Assembly: GCA_037447655.1 (NCBI GenBank)
Contig: JBBHKE010001779.1
Coordinates: forward strand, 179,577-243,576
Length of the DNA: 64,000 bases
Direction of reading: 5' to 3'
Origin: Zygnema cylindricum
Lineage: Eukaryota; Streptophyta; Zygnematophyceae; Zygnematales; Zygnemataceae
Shown: positions 1 to 10,960 of the stretch, one piece after another
How the letters are laid out: every line of letters starts with the position of its first letter
Position numbering within the stretch: the first letter of the stretch is position 1
The notes under the pieces: generated by a model
Told to the model about the DNA's origin: nothing
Databases searched by the model: none
Seen by the model: the letters and a program-made list of their open reading frames with translations, nothing else
Program-made: the position numbers and the translations under genes

Positions 1-1060
1 GGAGGGTAGAAGCAACAGTGGTAGACACATAATTGTCCTTTGGAATAACATACGGTGGTTTCATCAGAATCGACTGGGGAGAGTGAATAAGGGTCTGAAA
101 CCGTCCGAGAGTGGGGAAGGGGAGGATGGTAAATGTATTTCTGAAGTGGTTCTGAGGAGTGTGGAAAGAGGGAGGAGTGTGGGAAGAGGGAGGAGCAGAG
201 AAGGATGGGAGAGTGAAGAAAGATTGGCCGAATGGGGAGGAATGGCAGAGGAAATGATGGAAAGGGTTGATGAAGGAGGATTCGGCTGGGCAAGAAGAAG
301 GGTAGGAGGGGAAGGGGAAGCTTGCACGAGTTTGAGAAGGAGAGGTGCTTCATTAAAGCTGACGTCACGGCTGAGGACAACTTGACGTTCGCTGGAGATT
401 CAGATTCGGTATGCTTTTGACCAAGACGCCCGATTTGGCTTGGCTGTCCCATTTGCCGGCTGGAGTGAGATTTTTAACCCAAGCGGTACAACCGAATATA
501 CGAAGGTGGGAGACGTCCGGTTTAATTCCTGTACGCGGTTTGTCCGGGAAGAGCGGAGGTTGGGGAAAGGTTACGCAAGTAATTGGCTGTGGTGACAGAT
601 TCTGGCCAAAAATTTGTCAGCAAGGCAGCGAAATGTAACCGTGATCTCGCCATGTAGACCACTATACGATTATATCTCTCGGAAACACCATTTTGTTGCG
701 GCGTATGTGCGACCGTCGATTGGTGAATTATTCCGTGAGTACTTAAGAATCGCGAAAATTCGGTGGAGAAGTACTCCCCCACATTGTCTGTTCTTAGACA
801 TTTGATACGGCAGTCAAGAGAGTTTTCAACAAGAGATTTAAATTCTTGAAACCTTTCGAACGTCTCAGATTTACGGCCAAGAAGGAAAAGATGACAAAAA
901 CGCGTGGCGTCATCAATGAAAGAGACAAAATAGAGGGCGTCGGTGTGACTGGGGACAGACATTGGACCACATAGGTCCGAGTGGACCAATGTGAGGGGGC
1001 CGCCAGATTTAAAAGTTAAAGATGGAAAGGACGGACGCGTTAATTTGCCTTGGACGCATC
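1..1060 (-). pseudogene. Copia element L: integrase and downstream linker (partial, runs off window)
   Basis: Minus-strand Ty1/copia integrase. The integrase would insert the element's cDNA into the host chromosome. The core has the DDE pattern: an aspartate in the HSDLCGP segment, an aspartate in RTDNVGEYFS and a glutamate in QQNGVSERYNR. Downstream (positions 1-500) the Pro/Ser-rich linker that precedes reverse transcriptase is present but in other frames. The stretch is nearly the same as 4760-5810, so it is a second copy of the same family. Several indels break the reading frame. RT and RNase H lie beyond the left edge. The family assignment is firm; activity is very unlikely. Confidence 0.85.
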
Positions 1061-1660
1061 CAGAGCAGAAGGGTAGATTTTTGGGTGAAAAGGGATCTAG
1101 GCCGTTAACGAGGCCTTTGTTTAACGTTTGCGGACTAGAGGCGGACAGATGACTGTAACGGAGATGCCATCGTGCGAATGATTTTGGTGATGGCGTTACA
1201 GCAAAGTTGGCAGATCCAACGGCGTGAAAGTGAGATAGGATGTAGATAGAGGCGGATTTGATTCAAAGCCCTACCTGAGCGTGACTAGAGGAATAAAATG
1301 TAACAGTGGATGCAGAAAAAACAGCAGTGGCGCCTTGATTAAGGACGGCGCCAACGGAGAAAAGATTATTTTTCAGTCCAGGAACGGATAGGACTTGAGA
1401 AAGGGATAGTGGTGATTTCACGTTTGGGGGGCCCTCAGTGAAGATTTGGCCGACGTGGGTTGCCGTTAAGGCAACATTGTTACCGAGTAAAATCGTGATA
1501 GGAGAGGGAAGAGGCGATATGGTTGTAAACCAATCGGAGCGGGGGGATAAATGATGGGACGCCCCAGAGTCCACGATCCGGAGTCGTTTGGTATAAGTGG
1601 ATCGGATACTGTGGATGTGACAAGGGCGAAACCATAATCAGGCGATGTTGGAGGATATTG
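1061..1660 (-). pseudogene. Copia element L: protease and GAG-pre-integrase region
   Basis: Continues the left copia element on the minus strand. The aspartic protease signature is readable as MDSGASHHLSPRSDW (Asp-Ser-Gly active site) near 1530-1574, followed by the usual LFVPGLKxNLFSVG-like segment in slightly altered form. The GAG-pre-integrase zinc-binding segment with HLRYGHL and CSGC-like motifs follows at about 1040-1180. In the sister copy at 6240-6330 the protease reads WIVDSGASHH. Here a small deletion upstream of the Asp breaks the frame with Gag. Normally the protease would cut the Gag-Pol polyprotein inside virus-like particles. Confidence 0.8.
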
Positions 1661-2642
1661 ACCAGCCGGCAATTGTCCCTCGACAATTGGAGTAGGACCA
1701 TAATGATAATTGGTGTACGGCTAGACGATGAGCGGCGGTTGAGGATAATCGCCAAAAGGAGCGTTGTCGTAATAATGAGGATTGGCGAAAGGATTCGTTG
1801 GTGTGAAATATTCAGGGACGACCGGCTGGATCGCTTCAGCCGTAGAGGCTTGGCCATGATAATGACCTGTACGACCAGGACCTCCTTGGCGATCCTGCTT
1901 GCGTTTGAGTGCAAGACAATTGTCGATAATGTGGTCAAGTTTGCGGCAATAGCGACAGGAGGAGATCTTGGGCGGCTGAGTGGACGGATGATAGACCGCC
2001 AAGGCGACACCAGGGAGGTGGCAGATTTTGTTTCGTCTGTTTCGTCTCTTCATGCGCCAAGCTGGCGGTGAGAGACGGAATAGTGATAACCACAGAAGAA
2101 TTGTTGATTGACGAAATGAACGCGAAATAAGAGGACAGCAGTCCTCTTAAGATCGCCGTAATAATATCTTCAACAGATACTGTAGAGCCGATACTCTTCA
2201 GACGAGCCAATACTCTTCAAACGACCAGCCAAGGATTTGATATTGTGAATATATTGTTGGATACTCTCAGAGGGAAGTTTCTGAGAAAAAATCAATTGGC
2301 GACGAAAGAGAAGTTTGTTTGACCATGACCGAACTTCGTACGCGTTAGTCAACAGTTTCCATGCGTCGTGAGCAGAACTAGCGTCACGGATGAGGTCAAG
2401 CTGGGAAGGCTCAAGAGCCAGAACCAATTGCGAATGTGCCTCCTCATTGCAAGTAGCCAGACAGGTTTGGCTGTGGCATTAGAAGGTTCTGCCTCACTTC
2501 TGTTGACAATAGACCAAAGTTTCTTTCGCCGCAAAAGATGCTCGATCTAATACTTCCATCCGTAGAAGTCCGTACCGTTGAATTTTGCAACGGTATTTGA
2601 ATTAGCATTGAAAGGCCCATAACCTATAGCATTAGATGACAT
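1661..2642 (-). pseudogene. Copia element L: gag
   Basis: Minus-strand Gag of the left copia element. The ATG at 2642 lies inside the shared LTR. Codons soon after cross the primer-binding-like sequence at 2613-2624. A stop codon replaces the His found at the same place in the right-hand sister copy, just after the YGWKY motif, and a small internal duplication near 2185-2215 breaks the frame again. The retroviral-type zinc knuckle (CRYC, then LDHIIDNC; spacing C-x2-C-x4-H-x4-C) is intact near 1915-1970. Gag would form the particle shell and bind RNA. This copy cannot make full-length Gag. Confidence 0.82.
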
Positions 2643-3130
2643 GGCAGCGGACAAAGTAGGAGAGAAGACAAATGCAGAAAAAGAACAAGGTAAAGAAAAA
2701 ACAAATGTATTTCTTAATTGTATTGAATAATACAGAGTAGTCGTTTAAGTAGAAGAGAGAAAGTCACGAATGTGACTTTTCAGGTTCTAGGGAGCCTATG
2801 TGACTCTGAAAGGTCACTTGGCTCATTTGCCGAAAAGGCAAGAATGAGATCCTTAGGTGTCAGTGAAGACTAAGGATCAGATCTACTGTCAGGAACTATA
2901 GAGGCTGAAGTATGCGCTTCTAAGAAGCGCCAGGAGTAGAAAACAGAAATAGAAAGCTGAAACATAAAACTGAAACTGAAACAAAACTGAAAGAACAGAA
3001 AACTGAGCTAAATAGAAAACATAGGCTAGACTGCTCTAACTAGCTAGATAACGTGAACTGGAATGCCAGTTTACGTTATTAACAAAGGTAGAGTTAAGTT
3101 GAAGATTCTAACAAAGTAATAATTCTAACA
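2625..3130 (-). repeat. Copia LTR shared by elements L and R (3' LTR of R, 5' LTR of L)
   Basis: On the minus strand the repeat begins TGTTAGAATT at 3130 and ends GCTATA at 2625. It aligns along its length with 7374-7849, with a few substitutions and two short indels (17 bases at about 2752-2768, and a shorter one near 2817-2830). It is flanked by internal sequence on both sides: the polypurine tract of element R on one side and a PBS-like site of element L on the other. It therefore serves both elements. The inner end was set by analogy with the fully bounded element at 35005-40490. It ends in TA rather than the usual CA. Confidence 0.78.
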
Positions 3131-3142
3131 CCCCCCCTCTTG
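3131..3142 (-). other. Polypurine tract of copia element R
   Basis: On the minus strand the sequence AGAGGGGGGG directly precedes the LTR start TGTTAG. A purine run at this place is the expected plus-strand DNA synthesis primer of an LTR retrotransposon. The same GAGGGGGG-TGTTA junction is present at 40036-40048 in the other family. Confidence 0.8.
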
Positions 3143-3143
3143 G

Positions 3144-4610
3144 TTAGAATCGAAGGCCGGAGTTGGAGAGATGAATTTCGAACTGAGGCCGGGCAAGTGC
3201 CTTTGTGAGGAAGTCGGCCAGCTGCTTGGAAGTGGGACAGTAGGTGAACTTGACAGTGCCCGCAGCAATGGCGTCGCGTGTGAAGTGAAACTGAATGTCA
3301 ATATACTTTGTTCGGCGATGGTGGACTAGGTTGCCCATAAGTGCAAGGGAACCTTGGGAGTCGCTGAAGATGACAGTGGCGGAGGGTTGTGGAAACTGAA
3401 GATTGGAGAGGAGAAAGCGTAACCAAATCGCCTCCTTGGTTGCATGAGTTGCAGCCATATACTCTGATTCGGTGGAGGAAAGAGCGACGGTTGGTTGCTT
3501 CTTGGAAGCCCAAGAAATGAGGGCACCATGAAGGGAGAAACATACTCCGGTAGTGGAGCGCCTGGAATTGAGATCTCCCCCCCAGTCCGCATCACAAAAG
3601 CAAACCAGCTCAGGGGAGGAGGAGCCGGTGAAGGTGAGTTTGAGGGATTTGGTCCCTTGAAGATATCGTAGGACTCTCTTGGCAGCAAGAAGGTGATCAG
3701 TGGAAGGGTTAGACACAAATTGACTGAGCTGTCCAACGGCTACTGCTATGTCCGGACGTGTGCCTGTCATAGCATACATTAGACTCCCCACAATGGACCG
3801 ATACAGCTCATGGGTTGCTCCGGGGACAGGCCCACCGGAGTTTTTGATAAGTTTGACGTTGGGGTCTAAGGGAGTAGAAATCGGGCTGCAATCTGACATG
3901 GAAAATCTGGTAAGGATTTCTGTGATATATTTTTCCTGGGACAGATATAAGGTTTTGGAGGGTCGGTTTCGACCGACAAAAATACCAAGACAATATTCAA
4001 CTTCTCCTAAGTCAGTCATGGAGAAGTGGAGGTTGAGCATGTTTTTGACTAGATTAATGAGGGGAAGTGAGGGACTAGCCAGGAGTAGATCATCGACATA
4101 GATAACTAGGATTACTAGAGAGTCTTCGTTACCCCTCAGAAAAAGACCAAAATCTGCATCAAGCTTGTTGAAGCCCTCCTTTTGAAGAATGGCCTCTAGG
4201 TGTTTATTCCAAATGCGAGGGGCCTGTTTTTGGCCGTAGAGAGATTTCAGCAGTCTGCAGACAAGGTGCTCGGTGCCTGGTGCGATATATCCTTCGGGTT
4301 GGCGGATAAATATTTCCTCGCTTAATGTGCTGTAGAGAAAAGCTGTCTGCACGTCCATGTGATGGACGTGCCAGTCACAGGCAGCAGCAAGGGAGAGGAG
4401 TATACGAATGGATGTAAATTTTGCCACTGGAGCGTAGGTTTCATTAAAGTCAAATCCCTCTTTCTGTAAGAAACCCTTTGCGACGAAGCGGGCTTTAAAG
4501 CGGTTAAGGGATCCATCAGCCTTAGTCTTGATGCGAAAAACCCACTTCGATCCGATGACCTTCCGACTCTTTGGAAGGGATGTGAGTTCCCACGTTCCGT
4601 TTTTTTGCAA
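3144..4610 (-). pseudogene. Copia element R: reverse transcriptase and RNase H
   Basis: An open 488-codon stretch on the minus strand encodes the RT-RNase H half of Pol, which copies the element RNA into DNA. Visible RT landmarks are KWVFRIKTKADGS near the start, the ARFVAKGF segment, MDVQTAFLYS, and the catalytic YVDDLLLAS box with both aspartates. RNase H shows CDADWGGD, SSTESEYMAA and SDSQGSLALM, ending with LADFLTKAL. Length and motif order fit the family. It is in a different frame from the integrase upstream, so the full Pol is not made from this copy, but the domain itself looks undamaged. Confidence 0.88.
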
Positions 4611-6080
4611 GGATGCAAATTCGGCGTCTGTGGCCAGGAGGCAGCATTTGGTCCGTTAATTGCGGCTGAAAAGGTTTGAGGAACGTCGACCGTGGCAATG
4701 TTTGCTGCGCCATGTGCGTCACGAAGCTGTCTGGCAAGAATTCTGTCACTCTTTCGTATGGGGAGGGTAGAAGCAACAGTGGTAGACACATGATTGTCCT
4801 TTGGAATAACATACGGTGGTTCATCAAAATCGACTGGGGAGAGTGAATAAGGGTCTGAAACCGTCCGAGAGAGGGGGGAAGGGGAGGATGGTAAATGTAT
4901 TTCTGAAGTGGTTCTGAGGAGTGTGGAAGGAGGGAGGAGCAGAGAAGGATGGGAGAGTGAAGAAAGTTTGGCCGAATTGGGAGGAATGGTAGGGGAAATG
5001 ATGGAAAGGGTTGATGAAGGAGGGTTCGGTTGGGCAAGAGGAAGGGTAGGAGGGGAAGGGGAAGCTTGCAGGAGTTTGAGAAGGAGAGGTGCTTCATTAA
5101 AGCTGACGTCACGGCTGAGGACGACTCGACGTTCGCTGGAGATCCAGATTCGGTATGCTTTTGATTCAGTTGCAAAACCGGCCAAGATGCCCGATTTGGC
5201 CCGGCTGTCCCATTTGCCGGTTGGAGTGAGATTTTTAACCCAAGCGGTACAACCGAATACGAAGGTGGGAGACGTCCGGTTTAATTCCTGTCCAAGCTTC
5301 GTACGGGGTTTGTTTGGGAAGAACGGAGGTTGGGGAAAGATTACGTAAGTAATTGGCTGTGGTGACAGATTCTGCCCCAAAAATTGTTGGTAAGGCAGCG
5401 AAATGTAACATTGATCTCGCCATGTTGACCACTGTACGATTATATCTCTCGGAAACACCATTTTGTTGCGGCGTATGTGCGACCGTCGAGTGGTGAATTA
5501 TTCCGTGAGTACTTAGGAATCACGAAAATTCGGTGGAGAAGTACTGCCCCCCATTGTCGGTTCTCAGAAATTTGATACGGCAGTCAAGAGAGTTTTCAAC
5601 AAGAGATTTAAATTCTTGAAACTTTTCGAACGTCTCAGATTAAAGATGTCAAAAACGCGTGGCGTCATCAATGAAAGTGACAAAATAGAGGGCACCGGTG
5701 TGACTGGGGACAGACATTGGACCACAGAGGTCAGAGTGGACCAATGTGAGGGGGCCGCCAGATTTAGAAGTTGAAGATGGAAAGGACGGACGCGTTAATT
5801 TGCCTTGGACGCATCCAGAGCAGAAGGGTAAATTTTTGGGTGAAAAGGGATCTAGGCCGTTGACGAGGCCTTTGTTTAACGTTTGCAGACTAGAGGCGGA
5901 AAGATGACCGTAACGGAGATGCCACCGTGCGAATGATTGTGGCGATGGCGATGGCAGATCCAACGGAGTGAAAGTGAGATAGGATGTAGATAGAGCCGGA
6001 TTTGATTCCAAGCCCTACCTGAGCGTGAGTAGAGGAATAGAATGTAACAGTGGTTGCGGAAAAAACAGCGGTGGCGCCTT
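4611..6080 (-). pseudogene. Copia element R: GAG-pre-integrase and integrase
   Basis: The minus strand carries the GAG-pre-integrase segment (HLRYGHLSASSL, then FCSGCVQGK; about 5820-5930) and the start of the integrase core (HSDLCGPMSVPS) up to FIDDATRF. Then a deletion near 5640 removes the part that the left copy still has at about 850-890. The C-terminal integrase region (NYLRNLSPTS, then the hydrophobic AFRIW-like box) and the Pro/Ser-rich linker continue to 4611 in broken frames. The core lacks a continuous reading frame. It would be inactive. Confidence 0.82.
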
Positions 6081-6082
6081 GA

Positions 6083-6660
6083 TTAAAGGCGGCGCCAACC
6101 TATGAGATTCTTTTTCAGTCCAGGAACGAATAGAACGTGAGAAAGGGATATTGGTGATGTCACGTTTGGGCGGCTCGCAGTGGAGATTTGGCCGACGTGG
6201 GTTGCCGTTAAGGCAGCATTGTTACCGAGTAAAATCGTGATGGAAGAGGGAAGCGGCGATATGGTCGTAAACCAATCGGAGCGGGAGGATAAATGATGGG
6301 ACGCCCCAGAGTCCACGATCCAGGAGTCGTTTGGTATAAGTGGATCGGATACTGTGGATGTGACAAGGGCGAAACCATAATCAGGCGATGTTGGAGGATA
6401 TTGACCAGCCGGCAATTGTCCCGCGACAGCTGGAGTAGTACCATGAGGATAATTGCTGTACGGTTGGACGATGGGCGGCGGTTGAGGATATTCACCAAAA
6501 GGAGCGTTCCCGTAATAATGAGGATTGGCGAAAGGATTCGTTGGTGTGAAGTATTCAGGGACGACCGACTGGATCGCTTCAGCCGTTGAGGCTTGGCCAT
6601 GATAAAGACCACGGCCACCCTGGCGTCCACACCCACCTGTACGACCAGGACCTCTTTGGC
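6083..6660 (-). pseudogene. Copia element R: Gag C-terminus and protease
   Basis: A minus-strand stretch in one frame reads through a Pro/Tyr-rich Gag tail, then WIVDSGASHHLSSRSDW, the aspartic protease active-site box, and a downstream VLFVPGLKKNL segment. Its frame differs from the N-terminal gag frame at 6579-7391. The shift lies in the zinc-knuckle region near 6690, where an extra four-base TCGG unit is present relative to the left copy. Confidence 0.8.
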
Positions 6661-7391
6661 GATCCTGCTTGCGTTTGAGTGCAGGACAATTGTCGGTCGA
6701 TAATGTGGTCAAGTTCGCCGCAATAGCGACAGGAGGAGATCTTAGACGGCCGAGTGGCCGGATGATAGGCCGCCAAGGTGACACCAGGTGGAGGTGGCAG
6801 ATTCTGTTTTGTCTCTTCATGTGCCAGGCTGGCGGTGAGAGACGGAATACTGATAACCACAGAAGAATTGTCGATTGACGAAATGAACTTGGAATAGGAG
6901 GACGGCAGTCCTCCTAAGATCGCCGTAATAATATCTTCCTCAGATACTGTAGAGCCGATACTCTTCAGTCGACCAGCCAAGGACTTGATATTGTGAATAT
7001 ATTGTTGGATACTCTTAGAGGGAAGTTTCTGAGAAGAAATCAATTGGCGACGAAGAAGAAGTTTGTTTGACCATGACCAAACTTCGTACGCGTTAGTCAA
7101 CAGTTTCCATGCGTCGTGAGCAGAACTAGCGTCACGGATAAGGTCAAGTTGGGAAGGCTCAAGAGCCAGAACCAATTGCGAATGCGCCTCCTCATTGCAA
7201 AGTAGCCATGCAGGTTTTGCTGTGACATCAGAAGGTTCTGCCTCGCTTTCGTTGACAATAGACCAAAGTTTCTCCCGCCGCAAAAGGTGCTCGATGTGAT
7301 ACTTCCATCCGTAGAAGTCCGTGTCGTTGAATTTTGCAACGGTATTTAAATTAGCGTTGAAAAGCCCATAACCTATAGCATTGGATGACAT
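6579..7391 (-). pseudogene. Copia element R: gag N-terminal part
   Basis: Minus-strand Gag starting ATG at 7391, a site inside the 5' LTR. The first residues are MSSNAIGYG; the GYG codons coincide with the primer-binding-like sequence. The capsid-like region contains FYGWKYHIEHLL, then a WKLLTNAYE-like helix and IQQYIHNIKSLAGRL, as in plant copia Gag (UBN2 / retrotran_gag families). The zinc knuckle starts CRYCGELDHIID and is then destroyed by a small insertion. Gag would assemble into cytoplasmic particles around the element RNA. Confidence 0.85.
7361..7373 (-). other. Primer-binding site (half tRNA-iMet type) of copia element R
   Basis: Minus-strand sequence GGTTATGGGCTTT begins directly inside the LTR end. 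GGTTATGRGC is complementary to the anticodon arm of initiator tRNA-Met, the primer site known from Drosophila copia. It lies inside the gag coding frame. Confidence 0.65.
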
Positions 7392-7849
7392 GGCAGCGGA
7401 CAGAGTAGGAGCGAAGAAAAATGTAGAAAAAGGACAAGGTAAAGAAAAACAAATGTATTTCTTAATTGTATTGAATAATACAGAGTAGTCGTTTAAGTAG
7501 AATGTGACTTTTCAGGTTCTAGGGAGCCTATGTGACTCTGAAAGGTCAGCCGAAAAGGCAAGAATGAGATCCTTAGGTGTCAGTGAAGACTAAGGATCAG
7601 ATCTACTGTCAGAAACTATAGAGGCTGAAGTATGCGCTTCTAAGAAGCGCCAGGAGTAGAAAACAGAAATAGAAAACTGAAACATAACTGAAATTAAAAC
7701 AAAAACTAAAAGAACAGAAAACTGAGATAAATAGAAAACATAGGCTAGACTTCTCTAACTAGCTAGATAACGTGAACTAGAATGCCAGTTTGCGTTATTA
7801 ACAAAGGTAGAGCTAGCTTGGAGATTCTAACAAAGTAATAAATCTAACA
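7374..7849 (-). repeat. 5' LTR of copia element R
   Basis: On the minus strand it starts TGTTAGATTT at 7849 and ends GCTATA at 7374. It matches the LTR at 2625-3130 except for scattered substitutions and two short deletions, so the two LTRs have had time to diverge. It contains the Gag ATG (7391). Confidence 0.78.
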
Positions 7850-8808
7850 GGTTCAGTAAAAGTTGAGTGACAGTTGAGCGTGAGAGTTAAGTGAGGGTTC
7901 AGTAAAAGTTGAGTGAGAGTCGAGCGAGAGTTGAGTGAGAGTTGCGTTAAAGTTTAGGGAGAGCTGAGTGAGGGTTTAGAAAGAGTTTCATTAGAGTTGA
8001 GCGAGAGTTGAGCGAGTTGAGAGAGAGTTGATTGAGAGTTTAGTAAGAGTTGAATGAGAGTTGGGGGAGATTTGAGTGAGAATTGAGTTGGGGTTAGCTG
8101 CACGTTGGGTGAGAGTTGACTCTGAGTTCACTGAGAGTTGAGCGAGAGTTGAGTGAGAGTTGGGCGAGAGTTGGGCGACAGTTGAGAGACAGTTGAGAGA
8201 GAGTTGGGTGATAGTTGAGTGCGAGTTGAGTGAGAGCTGAAAGAGAGTTCAGTGAGAGTTAAGTGTTAATTGGCAGTGGAGTAGTGAGAGATCAGCAAGA
8301 GCTGAGTGAGAGTTGAGGGAGAGTTGAGTAAGAGTTGAGTAAGAGTGTAGTGGTAGCTGAGGAACAGTTGAGTGAGAGTTGAGTGAGAGTTGAGGGAGAG
8401 TGGAGCGAAAGTTGAGTGAGAGTTGAGCGAGAGTTTAGTGAGAGTTCCGTAAGAGTTGAGAGAGAGTCAAGGGACAGTTGAGTGAGGGTTAAGCGAGAGT
8501 TGAGCGAGAGTTGACCAAGAGTTGAGAGAGAGTTGAGTTGGAGTTGAGGAAGAGTTGAGCCAGGGTTCAGTAAGAGTTGAGTGAGAGCTGAGTGAGGGTT
8601 CAGTAAGAATTTGAGTGAGATTTAGTGAAAGCTGAGTCAGAGTTGAGAGAGAGTTGAGTGAGAGTTAAGCGGGAGTTGAGAAAGAGTTGAGTGAGTGTTG
8701 GGTAAGGGTTGAGTGAGAATTTAGGGAGAGCTGAGTGGGTTCAGTAAGAGTTGAGAGAGAGTTGTGTGAGAGTTGAGCGAGAGTTGAGTGAGAGTTGAGA
8801 GTTGCGTG
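7850..8808. repeat. Degenerate minisatellite, 12-bp period
   Basis: About 960 bp of imperfect repeats of a unit close to GAGAGTTGAGTG on the plus strand. It lies immediately 3' of the HLH-encoding exon of the bHLH gene and ends where copia element R begins. On the sense (minus) strand the array is pyrimidine-rich and reads as repeated Asn-Ser-His-Ser-Thr-Leu-type codons. Confidence 0.9.
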
Positions 8809-8829
8809 GTCGTGGTCGTGAGGGCCCAC

Positions 8830-8961
8830 CTGCACTTGATCTTGCAGTCGTCTGACGTAGCTTATGGCTTCCTCGAGCATGCTGGCCGTGTCGCTTCTCT
8901 GTGCGTTGGGCACCAGCGCACACAGTGCCCTCATTCGCCGACTTATGCGCTCACGCCGCGC
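8830..8961 (-). CDS. bHLH transcription factor, exon encoding second half of basic region plus HLH
   Basis: A 132-bp exon (44 codons, phase 0 at both ends) on the minus strand. It begins after the acceptor GGCAG and ends CAG before the donor GTGGGC. It encodes [10 protein letters not shown], the second half of a basic DNA-binding region, then helix 1, a loop, and helix 2 with [18 protein letters not shown]. Together with the preceding exon (ending SHALAAK) this gives a full bHLH. The spacing and the LAAK-x-RRERIS form resemble plant class VIII bHLH proteins (RSL and HEC groups), which regulate rooting-cell and reproductive development in land plants. The family is clear; the exact subgroup is inferred. 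C-terminal exons are not identified and should lie to the left. Confidence 0.9.
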
Positions 8962-10952
8962 CTGCCGCCACACGCCACGCCACCATACGTCACGCCATGC
9001 AACCGCAATCACTCATTCAAACCATTCCCACTTTGTAATTCCCACTAGTAACAATAAGCAAACGTAATCTTAGGATTTTCCTAGCATTAGGATTTGATGT
9101 GTCGCGACAGAGACCTACTCATATTAAGTTTGTAGTGTTGGTTACCGAGAAATTCCCTATCGCGATAAATTATCCATTATCAGATGGCAAATGGCACCGA
9201 TGCATCAAGTGGTGACAAATAAACAGTTATCGTCGATACATTTCTATATTTAGTATAGAGCACATACTTGAAGCAATCGTGACCTCAGAATTTGTCGCGA
9301 CAGAGCTTGGCGACTCGTATTAAATTTGTGACCAAATGTGGACGGAACACTACACCAACCATCGCTATAAACGTTAATTTCTTATTAGAACTAACTAGTT
9401 TTCCAACATGGCATATTTCGGGCCATTTACTTTAATAGTGCTATTAACATTAATTTATGATTTCGGGTCAAAAAAACACTTCCTAGAAATAGAGTGATTA
9501 ACTCTACATAGTGATGGGCGGTTTAGTGCATAAAACTAAAAACCAATGAAACATTGAGCAACTGTTAAAAGGTCAACCATCGCGATATTTGTTTATCGGA
9601 ATGTCGGACCAATATATCGGTGAAATATCCGGATAATTTTTTACTCAATTTACCGAACCAGTATATCAAATACCGGTATACATACAAAGATACTTTTGAC
9701 ATAACTTTACATATCTACTAACATTCAACATTCCAAGGTACGGAGAAAAAATGGGCAAATTTTACGGATTTCATTCCAATCTGATTCGCATTTTACCATA
9801 CAATGTTTTATTTTTCTGGGGTTTCACACTGGTGGCTTTTTCTAATACAAGTGTGCCGTATTCCACAAACAGTACGGATTTCAATCGACTGTCACTGTGC
9901 GGCATTGTACCGACAATCCTCATCCATTAAAAGGTGATTTTGCATTCAAATACATATCTACCAAACAAACTTTATCACCGGAACCGCATGCAAACAGCAC
10001 CATAATTTATTACGGAAATTTGCACTCTCCAGTCAATCCCCTGAAACCGTATACAATCATCCCCATGCTTTTCAGTTCCATACTAGCACCAAATCGAAGA
10101 AAAGTGAAGTGAGATCATCCCAGAAACCATACAAGACTTTTTTGCGTACTGATAATAAGGTTCTCAATAAGGACCATTAAAAAACTTCTTTTTGCGTTCT
10201 TTTGTTCTTGTGCATGATATTCAACCACACATCAATGTATAAGTTTGTTAGTCACGTTAATTAATTCTCCAAAAGTGTCCTTCGCCTTGAACGTTAACCG
10301 TCCAAAACTTGAACTTGTTTCGATTTTGACTATGCCATAAAAAGATGGTACTATTCTATAACTTCAAAGCTGTACCTTGTCTTAACACTCACAGTACTTG
10401 GTGCCGCATCTTCAAGAAAAAGTACAGTACAACAGGGTGACGAGCCAACTAAGAAAGTTCCATGTACATGCATGCTAGTAATAGTATAAGTATCAGTATT
10501 GGGTACAAACTCGGAATATAAAGGCACAATCCAAGCCCTACCGTGACGGCTTGTCGCATCACATGAGTATACCGCTTCCAATGTTCCTATCACACGACAT
10601 GACAGCCAAAATAGACCGAATACCTTTACTGTGAGAAGGTGGAAAAGGAGGAGAGAGAGGGAGGGGAAGGTACAGAGTGGAAGTCTAAACTAATGAATTT
10701 TGGAATTCTCGATAGGTGGTGGTCACAGCTCTCGTCTTGGACTCGAGTGGTGGAATTTGAGAAATAGGAGTTTGAGAATTTACTTTTCAGGCCCAATAAG
10801 CGAGGCTATTCGAGCGTTATTCGGGTTCCTTTTAAACTTATTTTAAGGGATCTCATATATTTTGTTTCCACAAAAAAAAAAAATGACGAGGAATTTTTCA
10901 TTCCTATTGTATGATTTCGACATCTGTCAACTATCTTCCCCGTTTGTCCGTT
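8962..10952 (-). other. Part of bHLH intron without recognised gene
   Basis: The right side of the intron after the 13023-14508 exon. I see no coding exon. A partial duplication of a TCGCGACAGAG word (about 9103 and 9297) and a short ATATCGG-rich patch (9575-9680) related to the hAT-like elements elsewhere are the only structures noted. Confidence 0.5.
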
Positions 10953-10960
10953 GAAACTAC

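Larger units (their letters stand above)
2625..7849 (-). mobile_element. Ty1/copia retrotransposon R, complete structure but defective
   Basis: Order on the minus strand is 5' LTR (7374-7849), PBS, gag, protease, integrase, RT, RNase H, polypurine tract, 3' LTR (2625-3130). This is the Ty1/copia (Pseudoviridae-type) order, with integrase before RT. Total length is about 5.2 kb. Frameshifts in gag and in integrase make it non-autonomous; the RT-RNase H part is open. The 5' end abuts the minisatellite that starts at 7850. A target-site duplication cannot be tested because the far end of the tandem is outside the window. Confidence 0.85.
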
